Shown here: piece by piece, positions 1 to 8,858 of the stretch
Layout: every line of letters begins with the position of its first letter
Numbering within the stretch: the stretch's first letter is position 1
Assembly (NCBI GenBank): GCA_021810735.1
Contig: JAJZIF010000015.1
Span: 1 to 20,211 of the forward strand
DNA: 20,211 bases
From: Acidobacteriota bacterium
Lineage (GTDB): Bacteria > Acidobacteriota > Terriglobia > Terriglobales > Acidobacteriaceae
Direction: 5' to 3'
Translations under genes and position numbers: made by a program
The notes under the pieces: generated by a model
The model's database searches: none
Told to the model about the DNA's origin: nothing
What the model saw: the letters and a program-made list of their open reading frames with translations, nothing else

Positions 1-74
1 GGGACTCGAACCCCCACACCCTTGCGAGTACATGGACCTGAACCATGCGCGTCTGCCAATTCCGCCACTTCGGC
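1..74 (-). tRNA. tRNA-Leu (anticodon CAG), cut by the window start
   Basis: Read on the minus strand, the gene begins with acceptor strand GCCGAAG (68-74). A D-arm of the Leu type (TGGCGGAATTGGCAGACG) follows, then an anticodon stem CATGG/CCATG enclosing loop TTCAGGT, which gives anticodon CAG. A variable arm and the T-arm GGGGTTCGAGTCCC come next and reach position 1. The 3' acceptor strand lies outside the window. The long class-II layout and the GCCGAAG start are typical of leucine tRNAs. Confidence 0.93.
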
Positions 75-211
75 ACGGAGATCCTGCGCGAGCGCGCTGG
101 ATGGGCAGTAATTCCTAGTGTTGCAAACAGATCGCGCTCTGTCAAACCGAGGCCCGGGCCATCGCGCCCTCCGCCTGACGCGCTATGCTGGAAGTGGAAG
201 ACGGTTCCCCA

Positions 212-445
212 ATGACCACAGCCCCTCAACCGCGCCCCATTCCTGAGGAGCAGGCGAAGGAAATGCGCCGGCTCTCCCACGATCTGAGCAATGCCCTCGA
301 AATCATTCTGCAGACGAGCTTTCTTCTCGGCACCGTCGCGCTGGATGAGGACGCCCGGAAATGGCGCGGAATGCTCGACAACGGTGTCCAGCAGGCAGCC
401 GATATCAATCGCAGGCTGCGCGAATATATCCGCGGCAACAGCTAA
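212..445 (+). CDS. small HisKA/DHp-like protein of unknown function
   Basis: This ORF encodes a 77-residue acidic/helical protein starting MTTAPQPRP. Its centre reads RRLSHDLSNALEIIL, which resembles the H-box of histidine-kinase dimerisation domains (H followed by D/N and a hydrophobic helix). A second helix ends in NRRLREYIRG. There is no ATPase or receiver domain, so it could be a stand-alone phosphotransfer or dimerisation module, or only a helical hairpin of similar composition. An in-frame ATG at 185 would add nine residues. Neither start has a convincing ribosome binding site; I prefer 212 because the added residues look non-native. It lies between tRNA-Leu and the tmRNA gene and is probably backbone. 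Confidence 0.55.
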   Translation: MTTAPQPRPIPEEQAKEMRRLSHDLSNALEIILQTSFLLGTVALDEDARKWRGMLDNGVQQAADINRRLREYIRGNS

Positions 446-611
446 TCGGTCCGGCGCGGGCGGCTGGCCGTCGTGTGCCTGCTGTACGTGTGTCCGGGGA
501 TGAGATCAGAACGCTCTGGTGACGGTTCTGGCCTGCACTGGTGGAACTGCTGGCCGCGCGGCGGTGTTCATGAAAAGTGCGATAATAAAGGTGTCACAGG
601 GTTTTCCCGTT

Positions 612-961
612 GGGGGCGTCACGGTTTCGACGGGATCGCTTGCGGCAAAGAGGCATGCCGGGGTGTGGGCACCCGTAATCGCCTGGAAAACCATAATTGC
701 CAACAATCAACTGGCATACGCAGCTTAATTAATTAAGTTGCCGTCCTTCGCGGCTTCGCCCATGGGCTGCGAAAGGACGTCGCACAGTGGGCTGGTTGCC
801 GCCGCTCGGTCCGTGTGGCGGGAACGAGATCATCGGACTAGTTTCCCGCGTTTCTTGTCCGTTCTGAGCGAGGGGAGCGAAACTTCTGAACGCGACTGAG
901 CATGGAGTCTCTCTGCTGACAACGATTTCGGACGCGGGTTCGACTCCCGCCGCCTCCACCA
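612..961 (+). ncRNA. ssrA: tmRNA (transfer-messenger RNA)
   Basis: The 5' end GGGGGCG (612-618) pairs with CGCCTCC just before ACCA at 958-961, forming the tRNA-like acceptor stem with one G-U pair. The T-arm GCGGGTTCGACTCCCGC sits immediately before it, and the 5' part carries the conserved TCACGGTTTCGACGGGAT. The mRNA-like part has resume codon GCC at 699-701 and encodes ANNQLAYAA followed by TAA (726-728) and further in-frame TAA codons, so the tag ends in the expected small hydrophobic AA. Together with SmpB, the RNA rescues stalled ribosomes and tags nascent proteins for ClpXP-type proteolysis. The intact CCA end lies next to an integrase gene, which suits its use as an integration target. 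Confidence 0.96.
933..961 (+). other. probable island attachment site (attL) in the tmRNA 3' end
   Basis: The T-arm and 3' acceptor strand of ssrA end at 961, and the integrase start codon is at 1038. Tyrosine recombinases often use the 3' end of tRNA or tmRNA genes as attB and keep the RNA gene intact. I searched the window by eye for another copy of GGTTCGACTCCCGCC and found none, so the matching attR is expected beyond 20211. The exact crossover core cannot be defined from one end. Confidence 0.5.
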
Positions 962-1010
962 GCATTAAATCGTTTATATTGAGTAATTTATAAAATTGTG
1001 GATTTTCCAT

Positions 1011-1029
1011 GTACGATACGCGTACGATA
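1011..1029 (+). repeat. direct repeat GTACGATA, 11 bp apart, before the integrase
   Basis: GTACGATA occurs at 1011-1018 and 1022-1029, one helical turn apart, directly upstream of the integrase start at 1038. The spacing suits a dimeric DNA-binding protein or a recombinase arm site. TACGAT inside each copy also resembles a weak -10 element, so it may overlap the integrase promoter. Function is inferred from position and spacing only. Confidence 0.4.
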
Positions 1030-1037
1030 GCTCCATT

Positions 1038-2282
1038 ATGCTTACGCTCTATCGTCGCCATTTGAAGCGCTGCTCGAAGACCGATGACCGCTACTGGAAG
1101 CGCTGTTCCTGCCCCATGTGGGTCGAAGGAACGGTCAACGGAACCTACATCCGTCGCAGCCTCCAGACCGCCAGCTGGGAACGCGCTCAGAATCTTGCCC
1201 ACGAGATTGAGAGCGCCGACGACCCAAAGGCCGCGCCTGAAAAGAAAGAAGAGCCCGTCACTATTAAGCAGGCGGTTGATGAATACCTGGCTGACGCACG
1301 GGCGCGCAATTTGGCAGAGTCCACACTCAGCAAACTGGAGACGATCTTCCGAAAGCAGTTTCTTGCCTGGACAAAGTCAGAGGGCTACACCCTGCTGCGC
1401 GAACTGGATTTGCGTGCCGTTCAATCGTTTCGGGCGACATGGAGAGATGGTGGACTGGCCAAGAAGAAAAAGCAGGAACGTCTTACGGGGTTCTTCTGGT
1501 TCTGCATCCGCGCCGGCTGGATCACACAGAGTCCGACGCTTAATCTCAAGCGCATTACTGTACAGCAGATGCCAACCGACTATTTTCCACGCGAGGAATA
1601 CAACGAGATCATTGATGGCACCTACCGTCTCGATGACGGGCTGGAGCGCGGCTATGACGTGGAAAAGCGCGGACAGCGCATCCGTGCATTGGTGCAGTTG
1701 TTGCGTTGGAGCGGTCTGCGCATTCGCGATGCCGTGACACTTGAAAGAGCACGCCTGCAGTCGAATGACGACCTCCTGCTCTATCAAGCCAAGACGGGCG
1801 TACCCGTCTATGTTCCCCTCCCGCATGAAGTTGCCGAGGATCTTCGCAATGTCCCTGAGGGGCCAAAGCCGAACCCGCGCTACTTCTTTTGGAGCGGGAA
1901 CGGCGATCCGAAATCGGCGGTGGCAGACTGGCAGCGCGCCTTTCGCCGGTTGTTCGAAGTGGCCGGACTGGAGAGTCCGGACGGAACGCGGAAGCGTTGC
2001 TTCCCCCATATGTTCCGCGATACCTTCGCTGTCGAAATGCTGTTGGCTGGAGTACCGATTGATCAGGTCTCGATTCTGCTCGGACACAAGAGCGTGAAGA
2101 TTACCGAGAAGCATTACGCGCCCTTTGTGAAGGCGCGACAGGAACAACTCGCGGCGAGTGTCCGGCAGGCGTGGCAGGAAATGGAGCCAAAACCCCCGAA
2201 ATTTCCGAAGAAAGCTCGTGCGGCAAACTCATCCGGCCCGGCGCTGGTGGACTCGAATCAAGACACTCTCCGGAATGCGTAG
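1038..2282 (+). CDS. tyrosine recombinase (phage-type integrase)
   Basis: This 414-residue protein would cut and rejoin DNA through a covalent 3'-phosphotyrosine and thereby integrate the island at the adjacent tmRNA gene. After a basic Cys-containing N-terminus (RRHLKRCSK, RYWKRCSCP) comes a SAM-like core-binding domain from about TIKQAVDEYLADARARN. The catalytic domain has the first Arg in LRWSGLRIRDAV, a Lys in QAKTG, the HxxR box in HMFRDTF, a His in LLGHKS and the nucleophile Tyr in EKHYAPF, so the active-site set appears complete. The ATG at 1038 is preferred over an upstream in-frame TTG at 996, which would run through the GTACGATA repeats. The 3' end overlaps the convergent excisionase-like gene by 54 bp. 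Confidence 0.92.
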   Translation: MLTLYRRHLKRCSKTDDRYWKRCSCPMWVEGTVNGTYIRRSLQTASWERAQNLAHEIESADDPKAAPEKKEEPVTIKQAVDEYLADARARNLAESTLSKLETIFRKQFLAWTKSEGYTLLRELDLRAVQSFRATWRDGGLAKKKKQERLTGFFWFCIRAGWITQSPTLNLKRITVQQMPTDYFPREEYNEIIDGTYRLDDGLERGYDVEKRGQRIRALVQLLRWSGLRIRDAVTLERARLQSNDDLLLYQAKTGVPVYVPLPHEVAEDLRNVPEGPKPNPRYFFWSGNGDPKSAVADWQRAFRRLFEVAGLESPDGTRKRCFPHMFRDTFAVEMLLAGVPIDQVSILLGHKSVKITEKHYAPFVKARQEQLAASVRQAWQEMEPKPPKFPKKARAANSSGPALVDSNQDTLRNA

Positions 2283-2555
2283 GTTGCAGTAGCCGCGCTT
2301 CTTCTTGGTTTCCGGTGATCCCCATTTAAGTACTCCGGGTTCATTAACGAAAAATTGCCGGACGGACTTTTCGCTCATTCCCCATTGCCGGGCAACTTCC
2401 GGCACGGTGAAATGCCGCTCCAGCGCGACAGAGTGAGACGCATCGGCGTCATCCCCTAAGCTTATCCGCGCCGTTGGGCGGCTGCGACCTTCAAATGGAA
2501 TCAGCCGAAGCGACTTGTTTCCGTTTTCCTTCTCCCGGCTTTCGAGCTTCCTCAT
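2229..2555 (-). CDS. small winged-helix protein, excisionase/AlpA-like
   Basis: This 108-residue basic protein has a helix-turn-helix at about residues 49-70 (HFTVPEVARQWGMSEKSVRQ), followed by a KWG...KKKRGYCNLRIPESVL strand pair. That layout is typical of MerR-like excisionases and of DNA-binding directionality factors encoded beside integrases. The N-terminal 45 residues are polar and low in order. The gene converges on the integrase and overlaps its last 54 bp, an arrangement often seen for int/xis pairs. ATG 2555 follows GAGG at a plausible distance. It would bend DNA at the att site or regulate the integrase. This role is inferred; it could also be a general island repressor. Confidence 0.68.
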   Translation of the reverse strand: MRKLESREKENGNKSLRLIPFEGRSRPTARISLGDDADASHSVALERHFTVPEVARQWGMSEKSVRQFFVNEPGVLKWGSPETKKKRGYCNLRIPESVLIRVHQRRAG

Positions 2556-2635
2556 CTCAAGACCTCAATCAACGGATGCTGATGTTTGGAGATTCACTCG
2601 GAACCGCAGAATCTGTCTAATGAAAAGTAGGGAGA

Positions 2636-2691
2636 CCGTTATTCCTGCCATGCATAACGGGTTTATTCCAGCAACCGTCATAGGGCAGGAA
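2636..2691. repeat. overlapping inverted repeats in the integrase-lysR intergenic region
   Basis: Two inverted repeats share sequence. CCGTTAT at 2636-2642 pairs with ATAACGG at 2654-2660, and TTCCTGCC at 2642-2649 pairs with GGCAGGAA at 2684-2691. They lie between the divergent excisionase-like gene (start 2555) and the LysR gene (start 2810), so they could hold operators for either. The two pairings exclude each other in part and could be alternative RNA folds. No T-tract follows. Confidence 0.35.
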
Positions 2692-2809
2692 CGCATCAAA
2701 TAGAATGATTAGCTGATCGATTGATCCCTGCACGCACCCGGCGGTGGGATCCCTTCTTCATTTCCTCCGTTCACTGTTGCTGCCTTGCGTTCTCCGTCGG
2801 AGGGCAGCC

Positions 2810-3745
2810 ATGCTTCTTCCAGAAATGCGGTTGGTGCAGTCAAGCATTGTCCTGGCCGAGGAACTTCACTTCTCCAGAGCCGCCGTGAGGCTGAGCGTGG
2901 ATCAGTCCACACTTACGAAGCGAATTCTCGAATTGGAGGGCCTGCTTGACGTTCGCCTCTTCGAGCGAAATCACCAAATGGTCGAACTCACAGACGCCGG
3001 CGCAAAGTTTGTCGAGCACGCGCGCAAGGGGGTCGCCCATATTGAAGACGCCGTGACAGCCGCCAGGGCCGTGCCACGGGGAGCAGAAAATGTTCTCAAC
3101 ATCGGGCGATCAGCATACGCCGATCCATGGCTGGCCTCTGTCATTCGCTCTGTTCACTTGCCGCTTTATCCGGGGATTCGAATCAACTGGTCAAGCAGTT
3201 ACTCCCATGAAGTGGCTCGCGATGTGGTCGGCGGAACGCTTGATCTTGGGCTGACCACAGGAGTTCCCGAAATACGCAATCTCACTTGCCTCAAGCTGGC
3301 CGAGCATCCGTTTTACATCGCGATGTTATCCCGTGACCCGCTGGCTGCGAACCGCGAGGTGCGGGTTGCCGAATTGCAAAGCCGCACCTGGGTCATGTTT
3401 TCACGGCAAGTTAGTCCCTACATGTACGACGCGATCATGAGCGAAGCGACAAAGGCTGGCGTTGCCCCTTCCGACTTGCACCATGTCACCGGAGCTGTAG
3501 AGGCTGTTCCTCTGATCCTGGAATGCGGTGGACTCGCATTTCTCACTCGGACAGGTGCATGGCGTATCGCGCGGGACGGCATTACCATGCGCCCGCTCGC
3601 AGAAAAAAACCTAAAGCTCGTCACCCATCTCGCCGCCCGCGCAGACACAAAATCCCGGCTGGTAAGAGAGTTCGTGAAGGCGACAGCGCGCAAGCTGGAG
3701 AGCCTGCGTAGGCCGACGCAGCCGCGATTGCCTCTCAGCGCTTGA
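2810..3745 (+). CDS. LysR-family transcriptional regulator
   Basis: This 311-residue protein has an N-terminal winged helix. The segment VLAEELHFSRAAVRLSVDQS, then LTKRILELEGLLDVRLFERN and LTDAGAKFVEHARKG, matches the LysR HTH (about residues 5-65) including the LFERN wing signature. The remainder is the periplasmic-binding-like effector domain (NIGRSAYADPWLASVIR, LDLGLTTG, ECGGLAFLTR). The ligand cannot be told. ATG 2810 is chosen because GGAG lies 7 nt upstream; in-frame codons further upstream encode a leader unlike the family. LysR proteins usually control a divergent neighbour, which here would be the excisionase-like gene at 2229-2555. The downstream neighbour is a convergent zinc-ribbon gene. 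Confidence 0.9.
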   Translation: MLLPEMRLVQSSIVLAEELHFSRAAVRLSVDQSTLTKRILELEGLLDVRLFERNHQMVELTDAGAKFVEHARKGVAHIEDAVTAARAVPRGAENVLNIGRSAYADPWLASVIRSVHLPLYPGIRINWSSSYSHEVARDVVGGTLDLGLTTGVPEIRNLTCLKLAEHPFYIAMLSRDPLAANREVRVAELQSRTWVMFSRQVSPYMYDAIMSEATKAGVAPSDLHHVTGAVEAVPLILECGGLAFLTRTGAWRIARDGITMRPLAEKNLKLVTHLAARADTKSRLVREFVKATARKLESLRRPTQPRLPLSA

Positions 3746-3775
3746 CGGGGTGGGCGGGCGCTTCATCGAATTGCT

Positions 3776-3964
3776 TCAGGCTGGAAAATCCCTAATCTCA
3801 ATGTTCAGAGGACCATCGGTGCCGCATTTTGGGCAATGCACGATCCCTGAACTGATCTCCCTGTCTCCAACCTCTTCTCGCTTTCGCGGATGACCGCAAT
3901 GGGTGCAAATGTGGAGATGAACCGGGTTAGAGTCATTCTCATCCAAGGCATCTTCATTGTTCAT
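3776..3964 (-). CDS. small zinc-ribbon protein
   Basis: This 62-residue acidic protein carries two CxxC knuckles, C20-THC-23 and C44-PKC-47, which is the arrangement of a treble-clef or rubredoxin-like zinc ribbon. The N-terminus (MNNEDALDENDSN) is acidic and probably flexible. The ATG at 3964 has AGGAG about ten bases upstream. It lies in the same orientation as, but about 330 bp downstream of, merA, and converges with the LysR gene. No function can be assigned; a protein-interaction or metal-binding role is possible. Confidence 0.6.
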   Translation of the reverse strand: MNNEDALDENDSNPVHLHICTHCGHPRKREEVGDREISSGIVHCPKCGTDGPLNIEIRDFPA

Positions 3965-4298
3965 GACCTTAAAACTCCTGCATCGTCAACAAAGGTCTCA
4001 ATCTTTAACATGATTCATTCCATGTCCAAAAGACTTGCTTTTCACAACTTTTTAGCACGCAACTCTGGGGTTATGGCTGGACTAAACCAAGACGGCAGCT
4101 CAGGTCGGCCAGTATCAGCGCGGCGACCATTGAGCAAACGCCGACTGACGCAGTATCCCCGTAAAGATTGTGTAGATATGCGCAGGGGGAGCTCTCAACG
4201 GAAGAGACAATAAGCTCGGATAGGCACCGCAGTGCTTGCAGCAACAATGCAATCTTCAGATGTGAAACTATGATTGCATCTGTTTTCGATTATTTAAC
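3965..4298. other. gene-poor stretch downstream of merA
   Basis: I see no convincing gene in these 334 bases. An ATGCAATC / GATTGCAT inverted repeat (4247-4254 and 4272-4279, 17-nt loop) sits about 20 bases past the merA stop on the minus strand. It may stabilise or end the mer transcript, although no T-tract follows. Confidence 0.4.
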
Positions 4299-5771
<1,473 letters not shown>

Positions 5772-6062
5772 CTACTTTGCCTTTCCTACCGGTTCCGACG
5801 GATACCCCGCATCCGCAGTCGCCTTGGTCAGGGCCGCGACGTCGGTCCTGGCATTGTCATAGGTGACAATTGCCTCTTTCTTCGCGTAGCGTACGTCCAC
5901 TTTCTCGACTCCCGGAACATCTCGCAGCGCCTTCCGCACGGTGATTGGGCAAACCGGGCAGGTCATGCCAGGTACGTTGAGCGTGACGGTGCGAGTAGCC
6001 GCGAAGGCAGAAATCGGTGCGGCCAGCAGTGCTACGACAAACAGCCTGGAAAGGCTTTTCAT
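5772..6062 (-). CDS. merP: periplasmic mercury-binding protein
   Basis: This 96-residue protein has a signal peptide (MKSLSRLFVVALLAAPISAFA) and one HMA domain with the metal loop GMTCPVCPITV (C35, C38), matching MerP. In the periplasm it captures Hg(II) and hands it to MerT. The remaining HMA fold is recognisable (VEKVDVRYAKKEAIVTYD). ATG 6062 is preceded by GGAGGAGAAG. There is no gap to merA; upstream it is separated by 41 bp from the stop of the interrupted oxidoreductase. In most mer operons merP sits directly after merT, so its position far downstream here is unusual. Expression may suffer from the IS insertion upstream. Confidence 0.95.
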   Translation of the reverse strand: MKSLSRLFVVALLAAPISAFAATRTVTLNVPGMTCPVCPITVRKALRDVPGVEKVDVRYAKKEAIVTYDNARTDVAALTKATADAGYPSEPVGKAK

Positions 6063-6189
6063 CTTCTCCTCCTCGGATTCGATCCACGGTGAATGATCGT
6101 GGGTTAGAGCATGTATGACACATCCGACCCGTGGGTCGGATAACTGAAGATCATATGTTTTAGAGTCCCCGATAGGGGATCAGTAAACC

Positions 6190-6208
6190 CCTCGCCTTTA
6201 GGCGAAGG
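6190..6208 (+). repeat. left-end imperfect hairpin of the IS200-type element
   Basis: CCTCGCC, loop TTTA, GGCGAAGG form a 7-bp stem with a single bulged A. Bulged subterminal hairpins are what TnpA dimers recognise in this family. The core CGCCTTTAGGCG resembles the right-end core CGCCTGTTAGGCG. Confidence 0.75.
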
Positions 6209-6227
6209 ATGGTACTAGCTTGGAGAG

Positions 6228-6656
6228 ATGGAAAACTACAAGCGTGGCAGCCATACGGTGTGGGATTGCAAGTATCACCTGGTATGGACGACGAAGTACC
6301 GCTACGAAGTTCTGGCGGGTGACGTGGGTCAGCGCTGCCGGGAACTGCTTCGGGAGATTGCCCGCAGTCAGGAGATGGTGATCTACGCCAGATCCATCAA
6401 CCGGGACCATGTGCATATGCTGATCGGGATACCGCCCTACATCTCTGTGTCGCGAGCGGTGCAGTACCTGAAAGGGAAGAGTTCGCACAAGCTGCTCAGC
6501 GAATATGCACAGCTGCGCAAACGGTATTGGGGCCAGCACCTGTGGGCGCGAGGGTACTGGGTGGCGACGAGCGGTAACGTGACGGACGAGGTGTGGAAGA
6601 AGTATATCGAGGAGCAAAAGCCACCGGAGCCGGATGATGATTTCAACGTGGTCTAA
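6228..6656 (+). CDS. tnpA: IS200/IS605 family Y1 transposase TnpA
   Basis: This 142-residue HUH-superfamily single-strand transposase has the metal-binding HUH motif at H61-V-H63 (NRDHVHMLIGIPP), the catalytic Tyr at about Y126 in EVWKKYIEEQ, and the family sequences YHLVWTTKYRYEVL and VQYLKGKSSHKLL. The length is usual for TnpA of this family. It would cut at the left and right hairpins and move the element as a single-strand circle. The ATG at 6228 lies close behind GGAGAG, a short spacing typical of poorly translated transposases. All key residues look intact, so the element could still be active. Confidence 0.95.
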   Translation: MENYKRGSHTVWDCKYHLVWTTKYRYEVLAGDVGQRCRELLREIARSQEMVIYARSINRDHVHMLIGIPPYISVSRAVQYLKGKSSHKLLSEYAQLRKRYWGQHLWARGYWVATSGNVTDEVWKKYIEEQKPPEPDDDFNVV

Positions 6657-6701
6657 TCGGCCGCATGGCCGATCAATCCGGCTTCCAGCCGTAACGCGAA
6701 G

Positions 6702-6722
6702 CCACCGCCTGTTAGGCGGTGG
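6702..6722 (+). repeat. right-end hairpin of the IS200-type element
   Basis: CCACCGCC, loop TGTTA, GGCGGTGG form a perfect 8-bp stem 9 bases before the inferred right border at 6731. It corresponds to the right-end recognition hairpin and shares its core with the left one. Confidence 0.8.
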
Positions 6723-8060
6723 AGCATTCACGTCATGGGCGAGAATCCCCGACCGGATGGCGAGCGCAAACAGATTGATGACTTCTGCAGCAGCACCGCC
6801 GAAAAGATGCGCGCCGAGGATGCGATCCGTTCCCTCTTCCAGCAGCGTCTTGTAACCGGAGGACGATTCGCCAACCCTTCGTGAGGAATACCAGTTCCCG
6901 GTCGATTCCGTCTTCACGGTGAACTTCAATCCCTTTTCCCGGGCTGCACTCTCTGTGAGCCCGACCGATGCAAGAGGCGGAATCGTAAACACGGCGGAAG
7001 GGATTCCGTTGTAGTTCGGCTTGGCATGGTTTCCCTTGAGCAAATTCGTCGCCACCAGCACGCCTTCGTAAGAAGCCACCGGCGTAAGCGGGGGGCCTCC
7101 GCTGGCCGCGGCGTCCCCTGCGGCGTACACAGCCGGATTAGAGATACTCTGCAGATATTCATTGACTTTGACGCCGTGCCGGTCCCAGGCGACGCCGCCC
7201 ACGTCGAGTTTCATGTCGTCGATCTCAGGCTGGCGCCCAGCGGCATGGACGACCATGTCCGCGTGCAAGGTCCGCATCTTGCCTGAGGTCGAAACCCGCA
7301 CAGCCAAGCCTCCCGATTGCTTTTCAACCGCGACGGCCTCGGTCTCAAGCTGGATGTCCGCTCCTGACGCGCGCGTGTGTTGGACCAGAAGTTCCACCAT
7401 GCCGGAATCGAACTGACGCAGCGGATGGCTATCTCGATGGACTATGGTGACCTGCGCTCCAGCCCGCAGCGCAACATGGGCAAACTCAAAGGCAATGTAT
7501 CCCCCTCCGATGAAAAGAATCCGTGGTGGAAGGCTTTCGAGTTCGAGAAAGTGTTCACTGTCGATGAGGTGCTCAGAGCCAGGTATCTTCAGATCGACAG
7601 GCCTCTGCCCAGCAGCGATGACGATGTGGCGCGCCTCCAGCGTATCTTCGCCAACTTGAATTGATGTAGGGCCAGTGAAACGGGCGCGACCGCGGAAAGT
7701 CGCGATGCCCGCCTTGCGGAAGCCTTCTTCCCGATGTTTAGGAACCGGCTCGGTGAAGGTTCGCTTGAAGTGCATCAGATCGCGCCAGTCGATCTTCAGT
7801 TCTCCGGCCTGGATTCCTTTGCCCTGCATGCGACGGCCCCAGTCGAGCACCTCTGCGGCCCCAACCAGCACCTTTTTCGGATCGCAGCCACGCAGCGCAC
7901 AGGTACCCCCAAACGGGCGTGAATCAATCACGGCAACCTGCCAGCCCGCTGCACGACAACGCGAAGCCACAGCCGACGCCGCGGATCCAGTTCCAATTGC
8001 AATGAGATCGAATTGTTTGTTCACTCGCACTCCTGTCTTTACGGTCAGATGCACCAGACC

Positions 8061-8447
8061 TTAGCGAACGGCCTTGGGCTGATCCCCACAGGCACTCCTC
8101 TTGTATTTGCCGAGTGGGATTTCCGCGAGGCGGGCAAGAAGAAAGACCGCGACAATGGACCCCATGAAGAAATTGGTCTGCATTGGCACGAGGCGGAAGC
8201 CGTGCAAGGCAACGTACGCCGATGCGATCAGAAAGAGCGGGCCTGTGACGTAGCAGTGTATTCGCCCACATCGTGCGGCGTTCGCAAGGCACGCAGCACC
8301 CATAACCAAAAAAGCCGGAAACCAGAGCAGCAATTCGAGCTTTGGCCAATTGGCTCCGACGACAAGAGCGGCGACTGGGAGCCACCAGAGAAGAACGGCG
8401 TAGCGGCTGCATGCCAGGTCGGTTGCTGCTTGATTGTGGTCAGGCAT
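8061..8447 (-). CDS. four-helix membrane protein of the mer operon, unknown function
   Basis: This 128-residue inner-membrane protein has about four hydrophobic segments (residues 17-33, 37-58, 68-84 and 94-110). A conserved-looking Cys-rich turn CGRIHCYVTGP (60-70) lies between helices 2 and 3, with further Cys at 13, 53 and 120. Start ATG 8447 follows GGGAG with 8 nt spacing. It sits 17 bp after merT and 36 bp before the oxidoreductase, so it belongs to the MerR-controlled operon. It is not MerC, MerF or MerE by motif. The CxxxxC turn could bind Hg(II), which suggests an accessory transporter or a channel for the metal; that role is inferred from context. Confidence 0.75.
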   Translation of the reverse strand: MPDHNQAATDLACSRYAVLLWWLPVAALVVGANWPKLELLLWFPAFLVMGAACLANAARCGRIHCYVTGPLFLIASAYVALHGFRLVPMQTNFFMGSIVAVFLLARLAEIPLGKYKRSACGDQPKAVR

Positions 8448-8464
8448 CGGCAAAACTCCCTCCC

Positions 8465-8830
8465 TTAGTAAAAGAATGGTGCAACGTAAGGAAACGCAAG
8501 AGCGATCAACACCAGTCCCGCAACGACCCAGAACAGAATCTGATACAGCCGTTTTGTTTGCGGCAGCGCGCACACTTCGCCGGGTAGGCATTTCTCCGCC
8601 GGACGATAGATGCGTCTCCAGGCGAAATACAACGCGACTAACGCGACGGCGATGAATAGCGGTCGATAGGGTTCGAGAACCGTCAAATTTCCTATCCAAG
8701 CGCCGCCGAAGCCGAGGGAAATCAGCACCAGCGGCCCTAGGCAGCAGGTCGAGGCGAGAGTTGCCGCCAGACCTCCCAGCGCCAGTATCCCGGATTTCGA
8801 TTTCTCAGATGTCTTGGTTTCAGATGCCAT
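8465..8830 (-). CDS. merT: mercuric ion transport protein MerT
   Basis: This 121-residue inner-membrane protein has three transmembrane segments. The vicinal Cys pair in STCCLGPLVL (C29, C30) lies in helix 1, and a cytosolic loop carries C81 and C87 (EKCLPGEVCALP) between helices 2 and 3, as in MerT. It takes Hg(II) from MerP and passes it inward to MerA. The ATG at 8830 is preferred because of AAGGA upstream; the longer frame would run through the operator. It is the first gene of the divergent operon, directly downstream of the MerR-controlled promoter. Confidence 0.95.
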   Translation of the reverse strand: MASETKTSEKSKSGILALGGLAATLASTCCLGPLVLISLGFGGAWIGNLTVLEPYRPLFIAVALVALYFAWRRIYRPAEKCLPGEVCALPQTKRLYQILFWVVAGLVLIALAFPYVAPFFY

Positions 8831-8858
8831 GTGTCTTGTTTTCCTTTTCTCTGAATTC

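Larger units (their letters stand above)
6164..6731 (+). mobile_element. IS200/IS605-family element with tnpA only (568 bp)
   Basis: The borders follow from the interrupted host gene: host codon CTA ends at 6163 and host codon GAC begins at 6732. No target duplication is needed, as expected for the single-strand peel-and-paste mechanism of Y1 transposases. Subterminal hairpins occur at both ends: 6190-6208 (CCTCGCC, loop TTTA, GGCGAAGG with one bulged A) and 6702-6722 (CCACCGCC, loop TGTTA, GGCGGTGG). A further small hairpin TCCCC-GATA-GGGGA sits at the left tip. There is no tnpB, so it is an IS200-like short form. It lies antisense to the mer operon. Confidence 0.88.
6104..8024 (-). pseudogene. 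FAD-dependent pyridine nucleotide-disulfide oxidoreductase, split by an IS200-type insertion
   Basis: The gene starts at GTG 8024 behind AGGAG (5 nt spacing). It encodes a glutathione-reductase-like enzyme with FAD motif GTGSAAS, redox disulfide GGTCALRGCDPKK, NAD(P) loop IGGGYIAFE and FAD motif YAAGDAA. The frame reaches codon GAC (6732-6734) and is then interrupted by the element at 6164-6731. It resumes at CTA (6161-6163) for 19 codons ending SYPTHGSDVSYML and TAA (6104-6106), the normal dimerisation-interface tail of the family. Removing the element gives 450 codons, a usual length. The tail lacks the CC of MerA, so it is not a classical mercuric reductase; thiol or mercury stress is a guess. 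As it stands, translation would read into the element and lose the tail. Confidence 0.9.

Noticed and set aside
729..1202. 157-codon minus-strand frame across the tmRNA gene
   Set aside because: It overlaps the tmRNA and the integrase start, has no recognisable domain, and is a by-product of the structured RNA.
3890..4213. 107-codon plus-strand frame between zinc-ribbon gene and merA
   Set aside because: It overlaps the zinc-ribbon gene and shows no domain or ribosome site.
6198..6731. C-terminal extension of the oxidoreductase read through the IS element
   Set aside because: It is the antisense of tnpA; the true tail lies on the other side of the element at 6104-6163.
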